Below, in pieces: positions 9,995 through 19,188 of a stretch of 64,000 nt of DNA. Source of the stretch: Amycolatopsis sp. NBC_00345 (GTDB taxonomy: Bacteria; Actinomycetota; Actinomycetes; Mycobacteriales; Pseudonocardiaceae); the NCBI RefSeq assembly GCF_036116635.1, contig NZ_CP107995.1, positions 4,588,001 through 4,652,000 on the forward strand. Reading direction: 5' to 3'. Each line of letters starts with the position of its first letter. Position 1 is the stretch's first letter. Below the pieces are notes generated by a model. It worked only from the letters and a program-made list of their open reading frames with translations, had not been told where the DNA came from and did not search any database. The translations under genes were made by a program, and so were the position numbers.

Positions 9995-12661
9995 TCAGAT
10001 GCCGGGCGGGCGCCGGCGCGGGAACGCCCGCCGGCAGATCGCGCCGTGACGGCGGGCATTGCGGTGCTTCTCCGCACGTTGCGGGTGTGGCATTTCCAGG
10101 TAAGCGACTTCACGGACGAGCACCTGGGAGAACTCGTAAGCCGGTTCGTCTTTCGTGCCCAGCGGAGATTTCCGGTTCAGCAGCTGTAACTTTTCGAGCC
10201 GATCCAGGCAGCGCCGAAGGTAGTCGATCCGGTCATCGCCGTACTCGCCCGCCGCGGCGATCCCCGCGGCGGTTATGCACCGGCCGAGTACCGCCGCGTC
10301 CTTGAGGACAGCCTTGTCGTCCGGGGGCAGTTTTGCCAGCCGGGCGGCCAGTACCCGGCGGACCTGGTCCGGCAGCCGCCCCTCGCGGAACCGGCCATTG
10401 CCGATCTCTGCCAGATATTCGAGGGCGAAGAGCGGGTTGCCGCCCACTTTGGCCAGGATCGATTTCTGCCGCGTTTCGTTCCGGTGACCGTTGCCGGACG
10501 ACGAATCCAGCAGCTGCGCCATCGCCGCGTCCGGAAGAGGCGGCAGGGTCATGACGGTCGAATTGTGGGTCGTGCTGGACCACATCGGATACTTGGCGAA
10601 CAGTTCCGGGCGGGCGGTGGCGAGGATGAACAGAGCGGCCGGGTCGAGGCTGCGGGAGAGTCGCGCGACGAACTCCAGCGACTGCTCGTCTGCCCGCTGG
10701 AGGTCTTCGAAGACCGCGACCACCGTGCGATTCGCGGCGATCCTTTCCACCAGGAAACACAGTGCGTGGAAGGCTTTTCCGAGGTCCGCGATTCGCCCGC
10801 GTGGTCCGGCCGGGAGGCGGGCCAGCCACGAAGTCAGCCGCTGACCGAGCTCTCCGGTCCCGGCCAGGCGATGCACGAGGGCGGTGATATCCGCCTCGGC
10901 CGGTGCCGGGTGGGTGAGCTGGTGATCGTGGCCGAGGTGGATGAGGCCGGTCAGGATGCCTGCGGCGAGGTCGTGGCCGGAGCCGGCGGCGCGGACGACC
11001 AGGACAACGGGACCGGGACTCACGGTGACGTCGCCGGGTCTGCCGCGTGTGCCGTTCCGCGCGCGCACCATCGCGAGGAATTCCAGGACCAGCCGTGACT
11101 TCCCGATCCCGGTCTCGCCCAGGACGGTCAGCAACTGCGGCCGGGCACCACGTTCGGCCTGATCCAGCTGGCGGCACAAGAGGTCCACACTGGATTCCCG
11201 CCCCACAAAGGGGGCAGCCGCGGATGAGCGAGAAGTCAGGGCGGGGGCTTCGCGCAAGGCTTCGACCTGCCACATCGGGTGCGTGGTTCGCTGTTCCACG
11301 CAGCTGATCAGCGCCGCGCTCGCCTCTCGGGTCGCGTCGCAGACCCACACCGTCCCGGGTGGGGCCGCGCTGGCGATCAGCACGCTGGAATTCACCGCGG
11401 CTCCGGCGACATCCGGATATCCGGTCCGGTCCGGTGCGTACTTGGCCAGTACTTCACCGGTCGCGACGGCTATCCGGCAGTTCTTCCCGGACGCGGCCGG
11501 GTTGCCCGGTGCCCGCAGGCGATCCCGGATCGCCAAGGCGGTGCGTACCGCTCTCGCCGCGTCGTCGTCGTGCGCACTGGGCACCCCGAAGGCCGCCAGG
11601 ATGATCGGACCGGCCGAGCCTGCTCTGACGCCGCCCTCTTGCTCGACCTCCTCGCGCATCGCCAGGGTGACCTCCCGCAGACGCCGTTCGACCTCTTCCG
11701 GATCCTGATCGGGTTCGGCGTGCAGGGCCACGGCCACGATGCTCACCAAACGGCGCTCCACCACCGTTCCCGGGGCCACCGCTGGATGAACGGGCAGAGC
11801 GCCGGCAGCCCGGCCGGTGAAGCCGGGCTCGGCGGGGTGCGCGCCTCCGTGCGGATCCGGGCGGCCACCCGGAGGCGGGTTCTCTCCTTCCGATGCCGGC
11901 TCCGGGGGCGGCAGGTGCAGGCTCGGGTCGTGGACCAGGATGGCCTGCTCGAGCCGGCGCAGTTCGCGTCCGGGTTCGAGCCCGAGGTCTTGCAGGGTCG
12001 CGTCGCGCGCCAGGCGGTAGAGCTGGAGGGCATCGTGCTGCCTGCCCGCCCGGTAGAGCGCGAGCATCAGCAGCTGGCGAAGCCGCTCCCGGTGCGGCTC
12101 AGCCCGGCAGGCGTCGGTGAGTTCGCTCAGTGCTTCCCGATGCCTGCCCCGGCGAAGTTCGAGGTCGAAGTACTCCTCTTGGATCGCCGGTCGCAGGGCA
12201 CGGATCGCCGCGAGCTCCGGCCAGGCGGCACCGGACTCCACCAGATCGGCCAGGACGGGCCCGCGCCACACTCGCAGGGCTTCCTGGAACATCTGCGCCG
12301 CGTCGTCGGGCCGGCCCAGGCCCGTCTGGGTGCGGGCGGCCTGCGCCAGCGCTTCGACCCGGCCGAGGTCGAGGTGCTGCGGGGCGACCCGCAGGAGGTA
12401 TCCGGGAGCCTGCGTGAGCAGGTCGGTCCCGCCATCCGCGGCGAGCACACCGCGCAGGCCGGAGATCGCGTTCTGGATCATCTTGCGCGCGGTCGGGGGA
12501 ACCTCGGCCGGCCAGAGCGCGGTGAGCAGCTCGCTGGTCGCCACCGGCTGGTTCGCGTGGAGCAGCAGGTAGGCCAGCACCCACCGTTGCTGCGCCCCCC
12601 TGAGCGATACCACGGACCCTCGATCGAGCACTTCAAGCGAACCCAGCACGCCAAATTCCAC
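9995..12661 (-). CDS. SARP regulator fused to cyclase-like and AAA ATPase domains, 888 aa
   Basis: Probable pathway activator of the adjacent cluster. Domains in order: OmpR-type winged helix (1-95, FGVLGSLEVLDRGSVVSLRG); bacterial transcriptional activation domain (about 100-240, YRLARDATLQDLGLEPGREL); a low-complexity linker; a class III nucleotide-cyclase-like domain (about 300-455) that lacks an obvious catalytic Asp pair; and an AAA ATPase (about 480-700, Walker A LGETGIGKSRLV, Walker B VVAVFEDLQRAD). Family members usually continue with a long helical repeat region, but this one stops soon after EFSQVLVREVAYLEM, with a basic tail, so it looks truncated. Codon 825 is TTA (10187-10189). 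It is divergent from the first cluster gene. Confidence 0.88.
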   Translation of the reverse strand: MEFGVLGSLEVLDRGSVVSLRGAQQRWVLAYLLLHANQPVATSELLTALWPAEVPPTARKMIQNAISGLRGVLAADGGTDLLTQAPGYLLRVAPQHLDLGRVEALAQAARTQTGLGRPDDAAQMFQEALRVWRGPVLADLVESGAAWPELAAIRALRPAIQEEYFDLELRRGRHREALSELTDACRAEPHRERLRQLLMLALYRAGRQHDALQLYRLARDATLQDLGLEPGRELRRLEQAILVHDPSLHLPPPEPASEGENPPPGGRPDPHGGAHPAEPGFTGRAAGALPVHPAVAPGTVVERRLVSIVAVALHAEPDQDPEEVERRLREVTLAMREEVEQEGGVRAGSAGPIILAAFGVPSAHDDDAARAVRTALAIRDRLRAPGNPAASGKNCRIAVATGEVLAKYAPDRTGYPDVAGAAVNSSVLIASAAPPGTVWVCDATREASAALISCVEQRTTHPMWQVEALREAPALTSRSSAAAPFVGRESSVDLLCRQLDQAERGARPQLLTVLGETGIGKSRLVLEFLAMVRARNGTRGRPGDVTVSPGPVVLVVRAAGSGHDLAAGILTGLIHLGHDHQLTHPAPAEADITALVHRLAGTGELGQRLTSWLARLPAGPRGRIADLGKAFHALCFLVERIAANRTVVAVFEDLQRADEQSLEFVARLSRSLDPAALFILATARPELFAKYPMWSSTTHNSTVMTLPPLPDAAMAQLLDSSSGNGHRNETRQKSILAKVGGNPLFALEYLAEIGNGRFREGRLPDQVRRVLAARLAKLPPDDKAVLKDAAVLGRCITAAGIAAAGEYGDDRIDYLRRCLDRLEKLQLLNRKSPLGTKDEPAYEFSQVLVREVAYLEMPHPQRAEKHRNARRHGAICRRAFPRRRPPGI

Positions 12662-13093
12662 AGCCGTTCCTCAGCGTAGACAGACGGCGACTCAAGTGAG
12701 TATCGGCCGTCGAATTCATCGGATTAACTCGTTTGGCTCAACGCGAAAGATCTATTTTTCACCCGGCTCGCCGGTGTGGCAACCGATCTGTTCGAGGGTT
12801 GCCCTTTTCTCTCTGATGCCCGCTTCGCATGGTGGCCGCGCCACCGTCGCCGAGTTCGGACATCAGGTGTGAAATGTACGATCACTGTCCGGTTTCTCGC
12901 CGGGGCGGCGGGCCGGGGGCGCCCTCCCCGGTCATCCTCTGGTAATCGGGGCGATTGCCGGAGGATGGAGATCATTCGTTGCGGACGGTGATCACCCGTC
13001 CATACAGTGGCCTCGGAGGCACTACGGTGGGAGGAGGGCTTGTGCCAGAAATCCGGTTCCGTGAATCGATAGCAATCCACTGAAAGGTGAGAA
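12662..13093. promoter_or_regulatory. Divergent control region between the SARP gene and the cluster
   Basis: No credible gene in 432 bases, and it is less GC-rich than its surroundings. It holds a hairpin GGCAACC/GGTTGCC (12778-12784 and 12797-12803) followed by a pyrimidine-rich T-containing run at 12804-12813, and a perfect palindrome GGTGATCACC at 12987-12996 inside GACGG-TGATCAC-CCGTC, about 95 bases before the first cluster start. Promoters for both directions must lie here. SARP heptamer direct repeats are expected, but I could not identify them with confidence. Confidence 0.55.
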
Positions 13094-13510
13094 ATGACCA
13101 TCGAGCACGTTGAAAACCCCACGCAGAACGTTTCCGGTGAGAAGAACGTAGCTTTCCAGAATTTCCTCGCGTCCATCGTCTCACTCAATGGCCCGGCCCT
13201 GCTGACGGAACTGGACGAGGCGGAGAAGACGTTCCCCGCCCTGGTCAGCGCGGTGAAGTACATCTGTTTCCAGATGTCGGCGAGCGCGGTCGCGGGCAGC
13301 ACGTCCCGGCGCGGGAACGTGGTCGCCGATTGCGGCCCGGCGGTCGCCGAGTTCGTGATCAACGCGGCGAACTCGGTCGTGCAGAGCCCGGACATGGCCC
13401 GGAGCCTGACCGCGAAGGTGAATTCAATCTACATGCACGGGCAGACCGAGAAGTCCGTCAAGGAAGGGTACGTGGTCGAGGCCAGGCTGATCGGCGATCC
13501 GGTCCGCTGA
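13094..13510 (+). CDS. Unknown-family protein, paralogue of 19189-19587, 138 aa
   Basis: First gene of the cluster. I do not recognise the family. It is a soluble-looking, mostly helical protein with no signal or membrane segment. A conserved core is shared with the protein at 19189-19587: NFLASIVSLNG, then AFPALVSAVKY-like segment, SAVAGSTSRRGNVVADCGPA, VAEFVINAANSVVQSPDMA, and a C-terminal EKSV region. The RRGN-ADCGPAVAE block with an invariant Cys is the most conserved. The N-terminal 20 residues are unrelated between the two. ATG at 13094 follows AAAGGTGAGAA. Both copies are followed by terpenoid-type genes and a P450 of one subfamily, so a role in prenyl-chain chemistry, as enzyme or partner protein, is possible. 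Confidence 0.75.
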   Translation: MTIEHVENPTQNVSGEKNVAFQNFLASIVSLNGPALLTELDEAEKTFPALVSAVKYICFQMSASAVAGSTSRRGNVVADCGPAVAEFVINAANSVVQSPDMARSLTAKVNSIYMHGQTEKSVKEGYVVEARLIGDPVR

Positions 13511-13696
13511 CGGCCCGGCCGGGGAACTCCCGGTGACGAAGAACGCACCTTGAGCAGGTCGATCTCGCCGGTCCGGCCGGGCCGGCGAGGTCGCCGCACC
13601 GCACATCGTCCCGCGCGGCCGCTACCCGAGCGGTGCGGCCCGAACACCGCGGTCATGGGCCAATGCCTGCTTCCGGAAACGCAAGGAGTTCGCGGC

Positions 13697-15070
13697 ATGA
13701 CGATGACAGAGACAGCGGCAGAGACCCCGGTCGCACGCCCGGCGGTGATGCCGGGCCTGCCCTACTTCGGCGGTATCGCCCGGATGAAGTCCGATCCGCT
13801 CGGCTACCTCCGAGAAGCGAGCGGGCGTGGGCCGGTGGTCCTGCTCGGCCGCCTGGACCGGAGATCGTTCTACCAGGTCAACGACGCAAACCTGATCCGG
13901 CAGGTGATGACGGCGCCGAGCACCGACCTCGGCATGACCCGCACGACCGACGTGCTCAAGGCGCTGTTCGACAAATCCGTGTTCACCCTGCAGAACGATG
14001 CCTGGCGCCGGCGCCGCGCCGAACTGCAGCCGGCCTTCCGGACCTCGACCATGCCGGAACTGTTCGACGTGGCGGCCGGTGAACTGACCGGCGCACTGGA
14101 CCGGTTCGAGGCGGCGGCCGGGGCTGGGGAGCCGGTGGACTTCACCGCGGAGATGCTCGAACTCGTCCAGCGGGTGATCGTGCGCATGATGTTCGGCGTG
14201 GCGGTGCCGGGCACCGGCGAGCGGCTGGCGCGGGCGTTCGACTACGGGCTGAGCTACCGCCAGCGACGGCGCTGGGCACTCGTCAAACCCCCGTTGTGGG
14301 TCCCGACTCCCGCCAACAACCGCTTCACCTGCGAACTCGGGCAGCTCAACCGGCATATCACCTCGATCATCGGTGCCCACAGGGCCGAGCGCAGCGAGCG
14401 CGCCAGCCTGCTGTCGATGCTGATGAGCTGCCGGGACACCGAGACCGGCGAGAGCTGGACCGACGACCAGCTGCTGGCCGAGCTGAAGACGATCTTCAAC
14501 ACCGGCTGGCTGACCACCACGAACTCCCTGGTGTGGCTGTTCGACCTGCTGGGCAGGCATCCCGGGGCCGAGGCCAGAGTCGCCGCCGAGGTGGCCGAGC
14601 TGGCGCCGGACCGCCCGCTGGAGTTCGCCGATCTCAAGGCACTCCCGTTCACCGAGGCGGCGATCATGGAGACCATGCGCCTGTACCCGCCGGGCTGGCT
14701 GACCAGCAGGCGGGTGCTGCGCCCACTGACACTCGGCGGTGTGCCGCTGCGGCGCAACACCGTCATCATCGTCGCCCAGTTCTCGCTGCACCGGGATCCC
14801 CAGTACTGGGAACGGCCGGACGAGTTCGTCCCCGACCGGTTCGAGGCCGGCAGCCACGGCGGCGCGCACAAGTTCGCCTTCCTCCCGTTCGGCGCGGGAC
14901 CGCGGGTCTGCATCGGACGCGGAGTGGCCATGATGGAACTGCTGATGATCGTCGCGATGCTGCTCCGGCGATTCCGCTTCAGCCCGGTGGACGACGCCCC
15001 CGCGGTCCTCGAACCGCTCTCCGTGCTGCGGCGCAAGGATCCGCTCAACCTGCACGTGGAGCGGCGCTGA
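13697..15070 (+). CDS. Cytochrome P450 (first of three), 457 aa
   Basis: Haem-thiolate oxygenase. Motifs: W103 in the C helix (DAWRRRR), K-helix ETMR at 325-328, the PERF-like segment PDRFEAG, and the haem loop FLPFGAGPRVCIGRG with ligand Cys405. The I helix reads FNTGWLTTTN; the acidic residue normally preceding the conserved Thr is Leu here, as in the related P450 at 20855-22225. The two are clear paralogues along their whole length. AAGGAG at 13683-13688 fixes the ATG at 13697. In a terpenoid cluster it most likely hydroxylates or oxidises the prenyl skeleton. The redox partners are not encoded nearby. Confidence 0.93.
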   Translation: MTMTETAAETPVARPAVMPGLPYFGGIARMKSDPLGYLREASGRGPVVLLGRLDRRSFYQVNDANLIRQVMTAPSTDLGMTRTTDVLKALFDKSVFTLQNDAWRRRRAELQPAFRTSTMPELFDVAAGELTGALDRFEAAAGAGEPVDFTAEMLELVQRVIVRMMFGVAVPGTGERLARAFDYGLSYRQRRRWALVKPPLWVPTPANNRFTCELGQLNRHITSIIGAHRAERSERASLLSMLMSCRDTETGESWTDDQLLAELKTIFNTGWLTTTNSLVWLFDLLGRHPGAEARVAAEVAELAPDRPLEFADLKALPFTEAAIMETMRLYPPGWLTSRRVLRPLTLGGVPLRRNTVIIVAQFSLHRDPQYWERPDEFVPDRFEAGSHGGAHKFAFLPFGAGPRVCIGRGVAMMELLMIVAMLLRRFRFSPVDDAPAVLEPLSVLRRKDPLNLHVERR

Positions 15071-15190
15071 GCGCAGCGGCCGGGCAACGGCGCCCGCGGA
15101 GTTCGCCCGGCCGCGTCGCGAAGGAATCGCTTCGGCCGGACCGATCCACCGCGGCGCGGCCCGGCCGGGACGTCCGGAAGGGAAATCGGT

Positions 15191-16477
15191 GTGCCGACGC
15201 GACATCCTCCTGCCACCGCGCGGGCCTCGGCGGTGGCCGGCTCCGCGGTCCGCTGGTTCCGGTCGCGGTGCGCGCCGCTGGCGTATCCCGCCTACCGCAG
15301 GTACTGGACCGGCCGGGTGCTCTCGGCCGCGGGCTCGGCGACCTCGCCGGTCGCGGTCGCGTTCGCGGTACTGCACCGGGGTGGCTCCGCGGCGGAGCTG
15401 AGCTGGGTGCTCATCGCCAACGTCGCCGCGCAGATCCTGTTCCTGCTCGTCGGCGGGGTTTTCGCGGATCGGATGCGGCGGGGGCGAATCCTGGTCGTGG
15501 CCAACCTGCTGGCGGGTGGCACCCAGGGCTGTGCCGGGCTGCTGGTGCTCACCGGGCAGGTGCAGGTGTGGCAGCTGGTCATGGCGTCGTTCGTGTCGGG
15601 TACCGCGGAGGCGTTCATCGGACCGGCGGCGCAGGGCACCGCGGCGAACCTGCTGCCCGCGCCCCTGGTGCGCGAGGGGACCGCCTTGATGCGGTTGTCG
15701 TTCAACCTGTGCAAGACGGCGGGTCCGGCGCTCGGCGGGGTGACGGTGGCCCTGGTGGGTGCGGGCTGGGCGATTGTCTGGGACGCCGGCACCTTCCTCG
15801 CCGCAGCCGTGATCCTGTCCAGCTTGCCTGCCGCCGCGGCGCGAGTCCGGAAAGGACGGTTCGCCGTCCAGTTGTGGGAAGGGTTGCGGGAGTTCGCCGC
15901 GCGTCCCCGGCTGTGGGTGCTCGTCGTGCAGATCTCGTGTGCGGTACTGGGCTGGCTGGTCGGGTTCCCATTACTGGGACCGATTTACGCGGGACAACGG
16001 CTCGGCGGGCCGGTGGCCTGGGGCGACATCGCGGCGGGCTACGCGGCGGGCCTGCTGGCGGGCTCGCTGATCACGCTGGCGTGGCGGCCGCGGCGGGTGG
16101 GGATGGTCGTGAGCCTGAGCTTGGCCTCGATGGCGGTGCCCCTGGTGGCCATGGCCACCGGGGCGGAGCTGCCGGTGGTGGTCGCGAGCGCGGTGCTGAC
16201 CGGGGCGGGCCTGGACATCGGGATCCAGACCTACATGGCCTACCTGCAAAGCTGCGTACCCGATCGGCTGCTGGCGCGGATGACGTCGCTGAGCGCGCTG
16301 GGCCAGCTGCTGCCGGTTCCGTTCGGCTACCTGGTGGCGGGCCGGTTCACCGACGCGGTGGGGATCGGCCCGATGCTGGCCGGGTGTATCGGGGTGATCC
16401 TGCTGTCGGCCGTCGGACCGCCACTGTTCCTTCGCGAGACACGGCGGCTGCGGATCGCCGGGGAAAGGGAGCGCTGA
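15191..16477 (+). CDS. MFS transporter, 428 aa
   Basis: About twelve hydrophobic segments, with the MFS loop signature between helices 2 and 3 (VFADRMRRGRILV) and resemblance to the enterobactin exporter EntS-like group of drug/natural-product exporters. The N terminus carries FRSRCAPLAYPAYRRYWTGR, typical of that group. Start is GTG at 15191. It ends two bases before the next P450 and so sits in a P450-MFS-P450 run. Likely role: efflux of the cluster product or of an intermediate. It contains a TTA codon at 15971-15973 (codon 261), rare in high-GC actinobacteria. Confidence 0.88.
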   Translation: MPTRHPPATARASAVAGSAVRWFRSRCAPLAYPAYRRYWTGRVLSAAGSATSPVAVAFAVLHRGGSAAELSWVLIANVAAQILFLLVGGVFADRMRRGRILVVANLLAGGTQGCAGLLVLTGQVQVWQLVMASFVSGTAEAFIGPAAQGTAANLLPAPLVREGTALMRLSFNLCKTAGPALGGVTVALVGAGWAIVWDAGTFLAAAVILSSLPAAAARVRKGRFAVQLWEGLREFAARPRLWVLVVQISCAVLGWLVGFPLLGPIYAGQRLGGPVAWGDIAAGYAAGLLAGSLITLAWRPRRVGMVVSLSLASMAVPLVAMATGAELPVVVASAVLTGAGLDIGIQTYMAYLQSCVPDRLLARMTSLSALGQLLPVPFGYLVAGRFTDAVGIGPMLAGCIGVILLSAVGPPLFLRETRRLRIAGERER

Positions 16478-16479
16478 CC

Positions 16480-17796
16480 ATGAACAGATTCGGCGAGCTG
16501 CGCGGTCGCGCGCGAAACCACCTGCGGACACTCGGCGCCGGCTACCTCGCCCGCGACCCTCTGGCGCTGCTTCAGTTGCGGCCCGGACGCGTTGCCCCGT
16601 ATGCGATCTACGCCCGGATGCGCGCACAGGGCCCGCTGCTGCCCGCCAGTACGGGTGGCTGGGTCACCGCCAGCCACCGGGTATGTGACGCGGTGCTACG
16701 CGACCGGCGGTTCGGCACCCGCTCCCCGCGGTACGACGAGAGCACCGGCGCGCTGCGGGATTTGTCGCTGCTGGGCATGAATCCGCCGGACCACACGAGA
16801 CTGCGGCGTCTGGTGCAGCCCGCCTTCAGCCCGAAGCTGATGACGGGCTTCACCGATCGGATCGAGCGCACGGTGGATGGCCTGGTGAAGCGCGCGAGCG
16901 GGCTTGGCCGGTTCGATCTGATGACCGAGATCGCCATGCCGCTGCCGTTCTCGGTCATCACCGGGCTGCTCGGCATCGCGGGCCCGGACGTCGAACGGCT
17001 GATGCCGAAGTCTCCCGGCGGGGAAATCCGCGCACTGCGGCACTTGCTGGAGGCCGGCGACGCGAGGGCGTACGAGTTGCTGCGGGACCTGTTCGAGCGC
17101 CGGCGCCGCGAGCCGCGCGACGACCTGATCAGCAGGCTGGTCGCGGCCGAGGGCGAGGGCATCGACTCGGCGGAAATGGTTCCGTTGTGCGGTTTTCTCC
17201 TGGTCGCGGGGATGGAGACCACGGTCTACCTGATCGGCAACGCCCTGCTGGCCCTGCTGGACCGGCCCGAGCAGTGGGAGCTGCTGTGCGCCGACCCGGC
17301 CCGGTGGGCACCGGCCGCGGTGGAGGAGGCGCTGCGCTTCGATCCGCCGGTGCAGCTGACCTCCCGAACCGCGCTCGAACCGGTCGAACTCGCGGGCGTG
17401 CCGTTGTCCGCGGGCATGCGTGTGCTCACCCTGTTCGGGGCCGCGAACCGGGATCCGGAGGTCTGGGACCGCCCGGACGAGTTCGACCTGTGCCGCCCGG
17501 CCGCGGCCGAGCACCTCGGGTTCGCCAGCGGGATCCACTACTGCGCCGGCCGGCCGCTCGCGCTTCTGGAAGCGACGATCGCGCTGCGGACGCTGGCGGA
17601 ACGGATGCCCGGGCTGGTTCGGAACGGGCCCGTCCGCCGCCGGAATTCCACCACCATGCGCGGACCGCTCACCCTGCCGGTCCGGATCGGCGGCGCCGTG
17701 CGTACCGCGCGGCGGGGTGCCGGAGGCGTCCCGGCCGCACCCGAGGTGCCCGGCCCCGGTTGCCCGGCTTCCCGGCTGGGCGGGAGGTCCTCGTAG
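16480..17796 (+). CDS. Cytochrome P450 (second, ordinary actinobacterial type), 438 aa
   Basis: Shows the classic bacterial class I pattern: I helix VAGMETT, K-helix EEALR, SRTALEPVELAGVPL, NRDPEVWDRPDEFDL, and the haem loop FASGIHYCAGRPLA with its Cys. It is only distantly related to the other two P450s in the cluster. ATG at 16480 lies two bases after the MFS stop, so translation is coupled. The C-terminal 40 residues, rich in Gly, Ala, Pro and Arg, extend past the usual end of the fold and may be unstructured. Likely a second oxidation step on the terpenoid. Confidence 0.93.
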   Translation: MNRFGELRGRARNHLRTLGAGYLARDPLALLQLRPGRVAPYAIYARMRAQGPLLPASTGGWVTASHRVCDAVLRDRRFGTRSPRYDESTGALRDLSLLGMNPPDHTRLRRLVQPAFSPKLMTGFTDRIERTVDGLVKRASGLGRFDLMTEIAMPLPFSVITGLLGIAGPDVERLMPKSPGGEIRALRHLLEAGDARAYELLRDLFERRRREPRDDLISRLVAAEGEGIDSAEMVPLCGFLLVAGMETTVYLIGNALLALLDRPEQWELLCADPARWAPAAVEEALRFDPPVQLTSRTALEPVELAGVPLSAGMRVLTLFGAANRDPEVWDRPDEFDLCRPAAAEHLGFASGIHYCAGRPLALLEATIALRTLAERMPGLVRNGPVRRRNSTTMRGPLTLPVRIGGAVRTARRGAGGVPAAPEVPGPGCPASRLGGRSS

Positions 17797-17819
17797 TGGG
17801 GCCCGGACCGGACTTTCGA

Positions 17820-18848
17820 TCAGTGGGTGCGGGTGACGATGAGCCGGGCGAGCGTGGTCAGTTCCGCTGCCGCCCGGGCAGTCAGGTCGAGTGCGGCCAG
17901 TTCGTCGAGCCCCTCGGTCAGCAGCGCCTCGGCCCGGGCCTGGCTCCACGCCCGCCCGCCGGCCTGCTCGACGAGCTGGGCGGCGCGCACCAGTTCGCCG
18001 TCCACGAGTGCCGTCCGGCGGCGGTAGAGCATGGACAGTTCGGCACCGGCGCCCGTGCCGGAGGTCAGCGCCGCCACCACCGGCAGCGTTTTCTTGCGGC
18101 TTTGCAGGTCGGAGTACACCGGCTTGCCGGTGACCCCCGGGTCACCCCAGATGCCAAGCAGGTCGTCCACGTGCTGGAAGGCCAGCCCGAGCGCTTTGCC
18201 GAACGCGCCGAACCTGGTCACGGTTGCGGGACCGGCCTGCGCCGCCACCGCGCCGAGCGCGCAGGCCGCGCTGATGAGCATCGCGGTCTTGCCTTCGGCC
18301 ATGGCCGAGCATTCGCCGAGCGTGACTTCCTCGCGCTGCTCGAAGTCGAGGTCCGCGGCCTGGCCCGAGATCAGCTCCAGCACCCCGGTCGCGAGCAGCT
18401 GCGCGCCCGATGTCCCTTGCGGGAAGAGGATTTCGAAGGCCAGGCCGAGCAGCGCGTCGCCGGTGAGCACGGCCGGTCCCTTGCCGAAGACGGTCCAGGC
18501 CGTCGGCCGGTGCCGCCTGGTGCGGTCGCCGTCCATGACGTCGTCGTGCAGCAGCGAGAAGTTGTGCACGAGCTCGACCGAGACGGCCGCGGGCAGCGCC
18601 CCGGCCGGGTCGCCGCCCGCGGCCTCCGCACACAGCACCACGAGGGCGGAGCGCAGTGCCTTGCCGCCGCCCGCCCGTGTCGGCGTGCCCTGGCCGTCCC
18701 ACCAGCCGAAGTGGTAACCGGCGATCCGTCGCAGCTTTTCCGGCAGCCGTTTCACCGCGGCCCGCAATGCCGGATCGAGCAGCTCCTTGCTCCAGGCCAG
18801 AATCTCGGCCGCCGGGCGGGCCGAGCTGTGCGAGTTCACGATGGTCAT
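17820..18848 (-). CDS. Short-chain isoprenyl diphosphate synthase, probably C15-C20 type, 342 aa
   Basis: Head-to-tail prenyltransferase (trans-IPPS fold). First Asp-rich motif DDVMD at 102-106, conserved Lys in EGKTAM, and second motif GLAFQHVDDLLGIWGD (Asp pair 228-229), followed by SRKKTLPVV. The IPP-binding motif reads GGKALR at 61-66 where most synthases have GGKRLR, so one of the two Arg that clamp the IPP diphosphate is Ala. An aromatic Phe five residues before the first motif fits a C15-C20 product. It is the only cluster biosynthetic gene on the minus strand, divergent from 19189. Alternative: a synthase adapted to a modified extender such as a methylated IPP. Confidence 0.88.
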   Translation of the reverse strand: MTIVNSHSSARPAAEILAWSKELLDPALRAAVKRLPEKLRRIAGYHFGWWDGQGTPTRAGGGKALRSALVVLCAEAAGGDPAGALPAAVSVELVHNFSLLHDDVMDGDRTRRHRPTAWTVFGKGPAVLTGDALLGLAFEILFPQGTSGAQLLATGVLELISGQAADLDFEQREEVTLGECSAMAEGKTAMLISAACALGAVAAQAGPATVTRFGAFGKALGLAFQHVDDLLGIWGDPGVTGKPVYSDLQSRKKTLPVVAALTSGTGAGAELSMLYRRRTALVDGELVRAAQLVEQAGGRAWSQARAEALLTEGLDELAALDLTARAAAELTTLARLIVTRTH

Positions 18849-19188
18849 GATGGGCCCATCCGGGGTGTCGTGGAATATTCCAAGCGTTTTTCCGCGGTAC
18901 CGCCAACCGGGCTATTTTTCCGGAAATCAATGGCCGATTCCGAGACAGGCGGCGCCGGACCGCGCATTCCAACTTCTTTGCCGTACAAGACTGGTTGGCT
19001 TCAACCCTACACCGGAAGACGAGGTGCCAGCCAGTGTCCGAAGCTGCCAGGCAAAAGGTGCACGGACGCGAGTAAGGATGGGCAACGATGAGTACCGGAG
19101 GTGGGTGAAAAACGATAGTATTAATGGAGTCGCTATTCGCACTTCGGCCATCTTGCCGACCTTTCGTCCTTTGTGGAATAGGGGAGAA
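18849..19188. promoter_or_regulatory. Divergent promoter region inside the cluster
   Basis: About 340 bases between the minus-strand synthase and the operon that begins at 19189. It is noticeably more AT-rich than its neighbours (for example around 19108-19125 and 19165-19190) and shows no conserved coding frame. It must hold the promoter of the long rightward operon and that of the synthase. No clear palindrome was found. Confidence 0.5.

Noticed and set aside
12724..13395. Minus-strand frame across the cluster control region
   Set aside because: It spans both non-coding sequence and the antisense of a clear gene, and has no domain or ribosome binding site.
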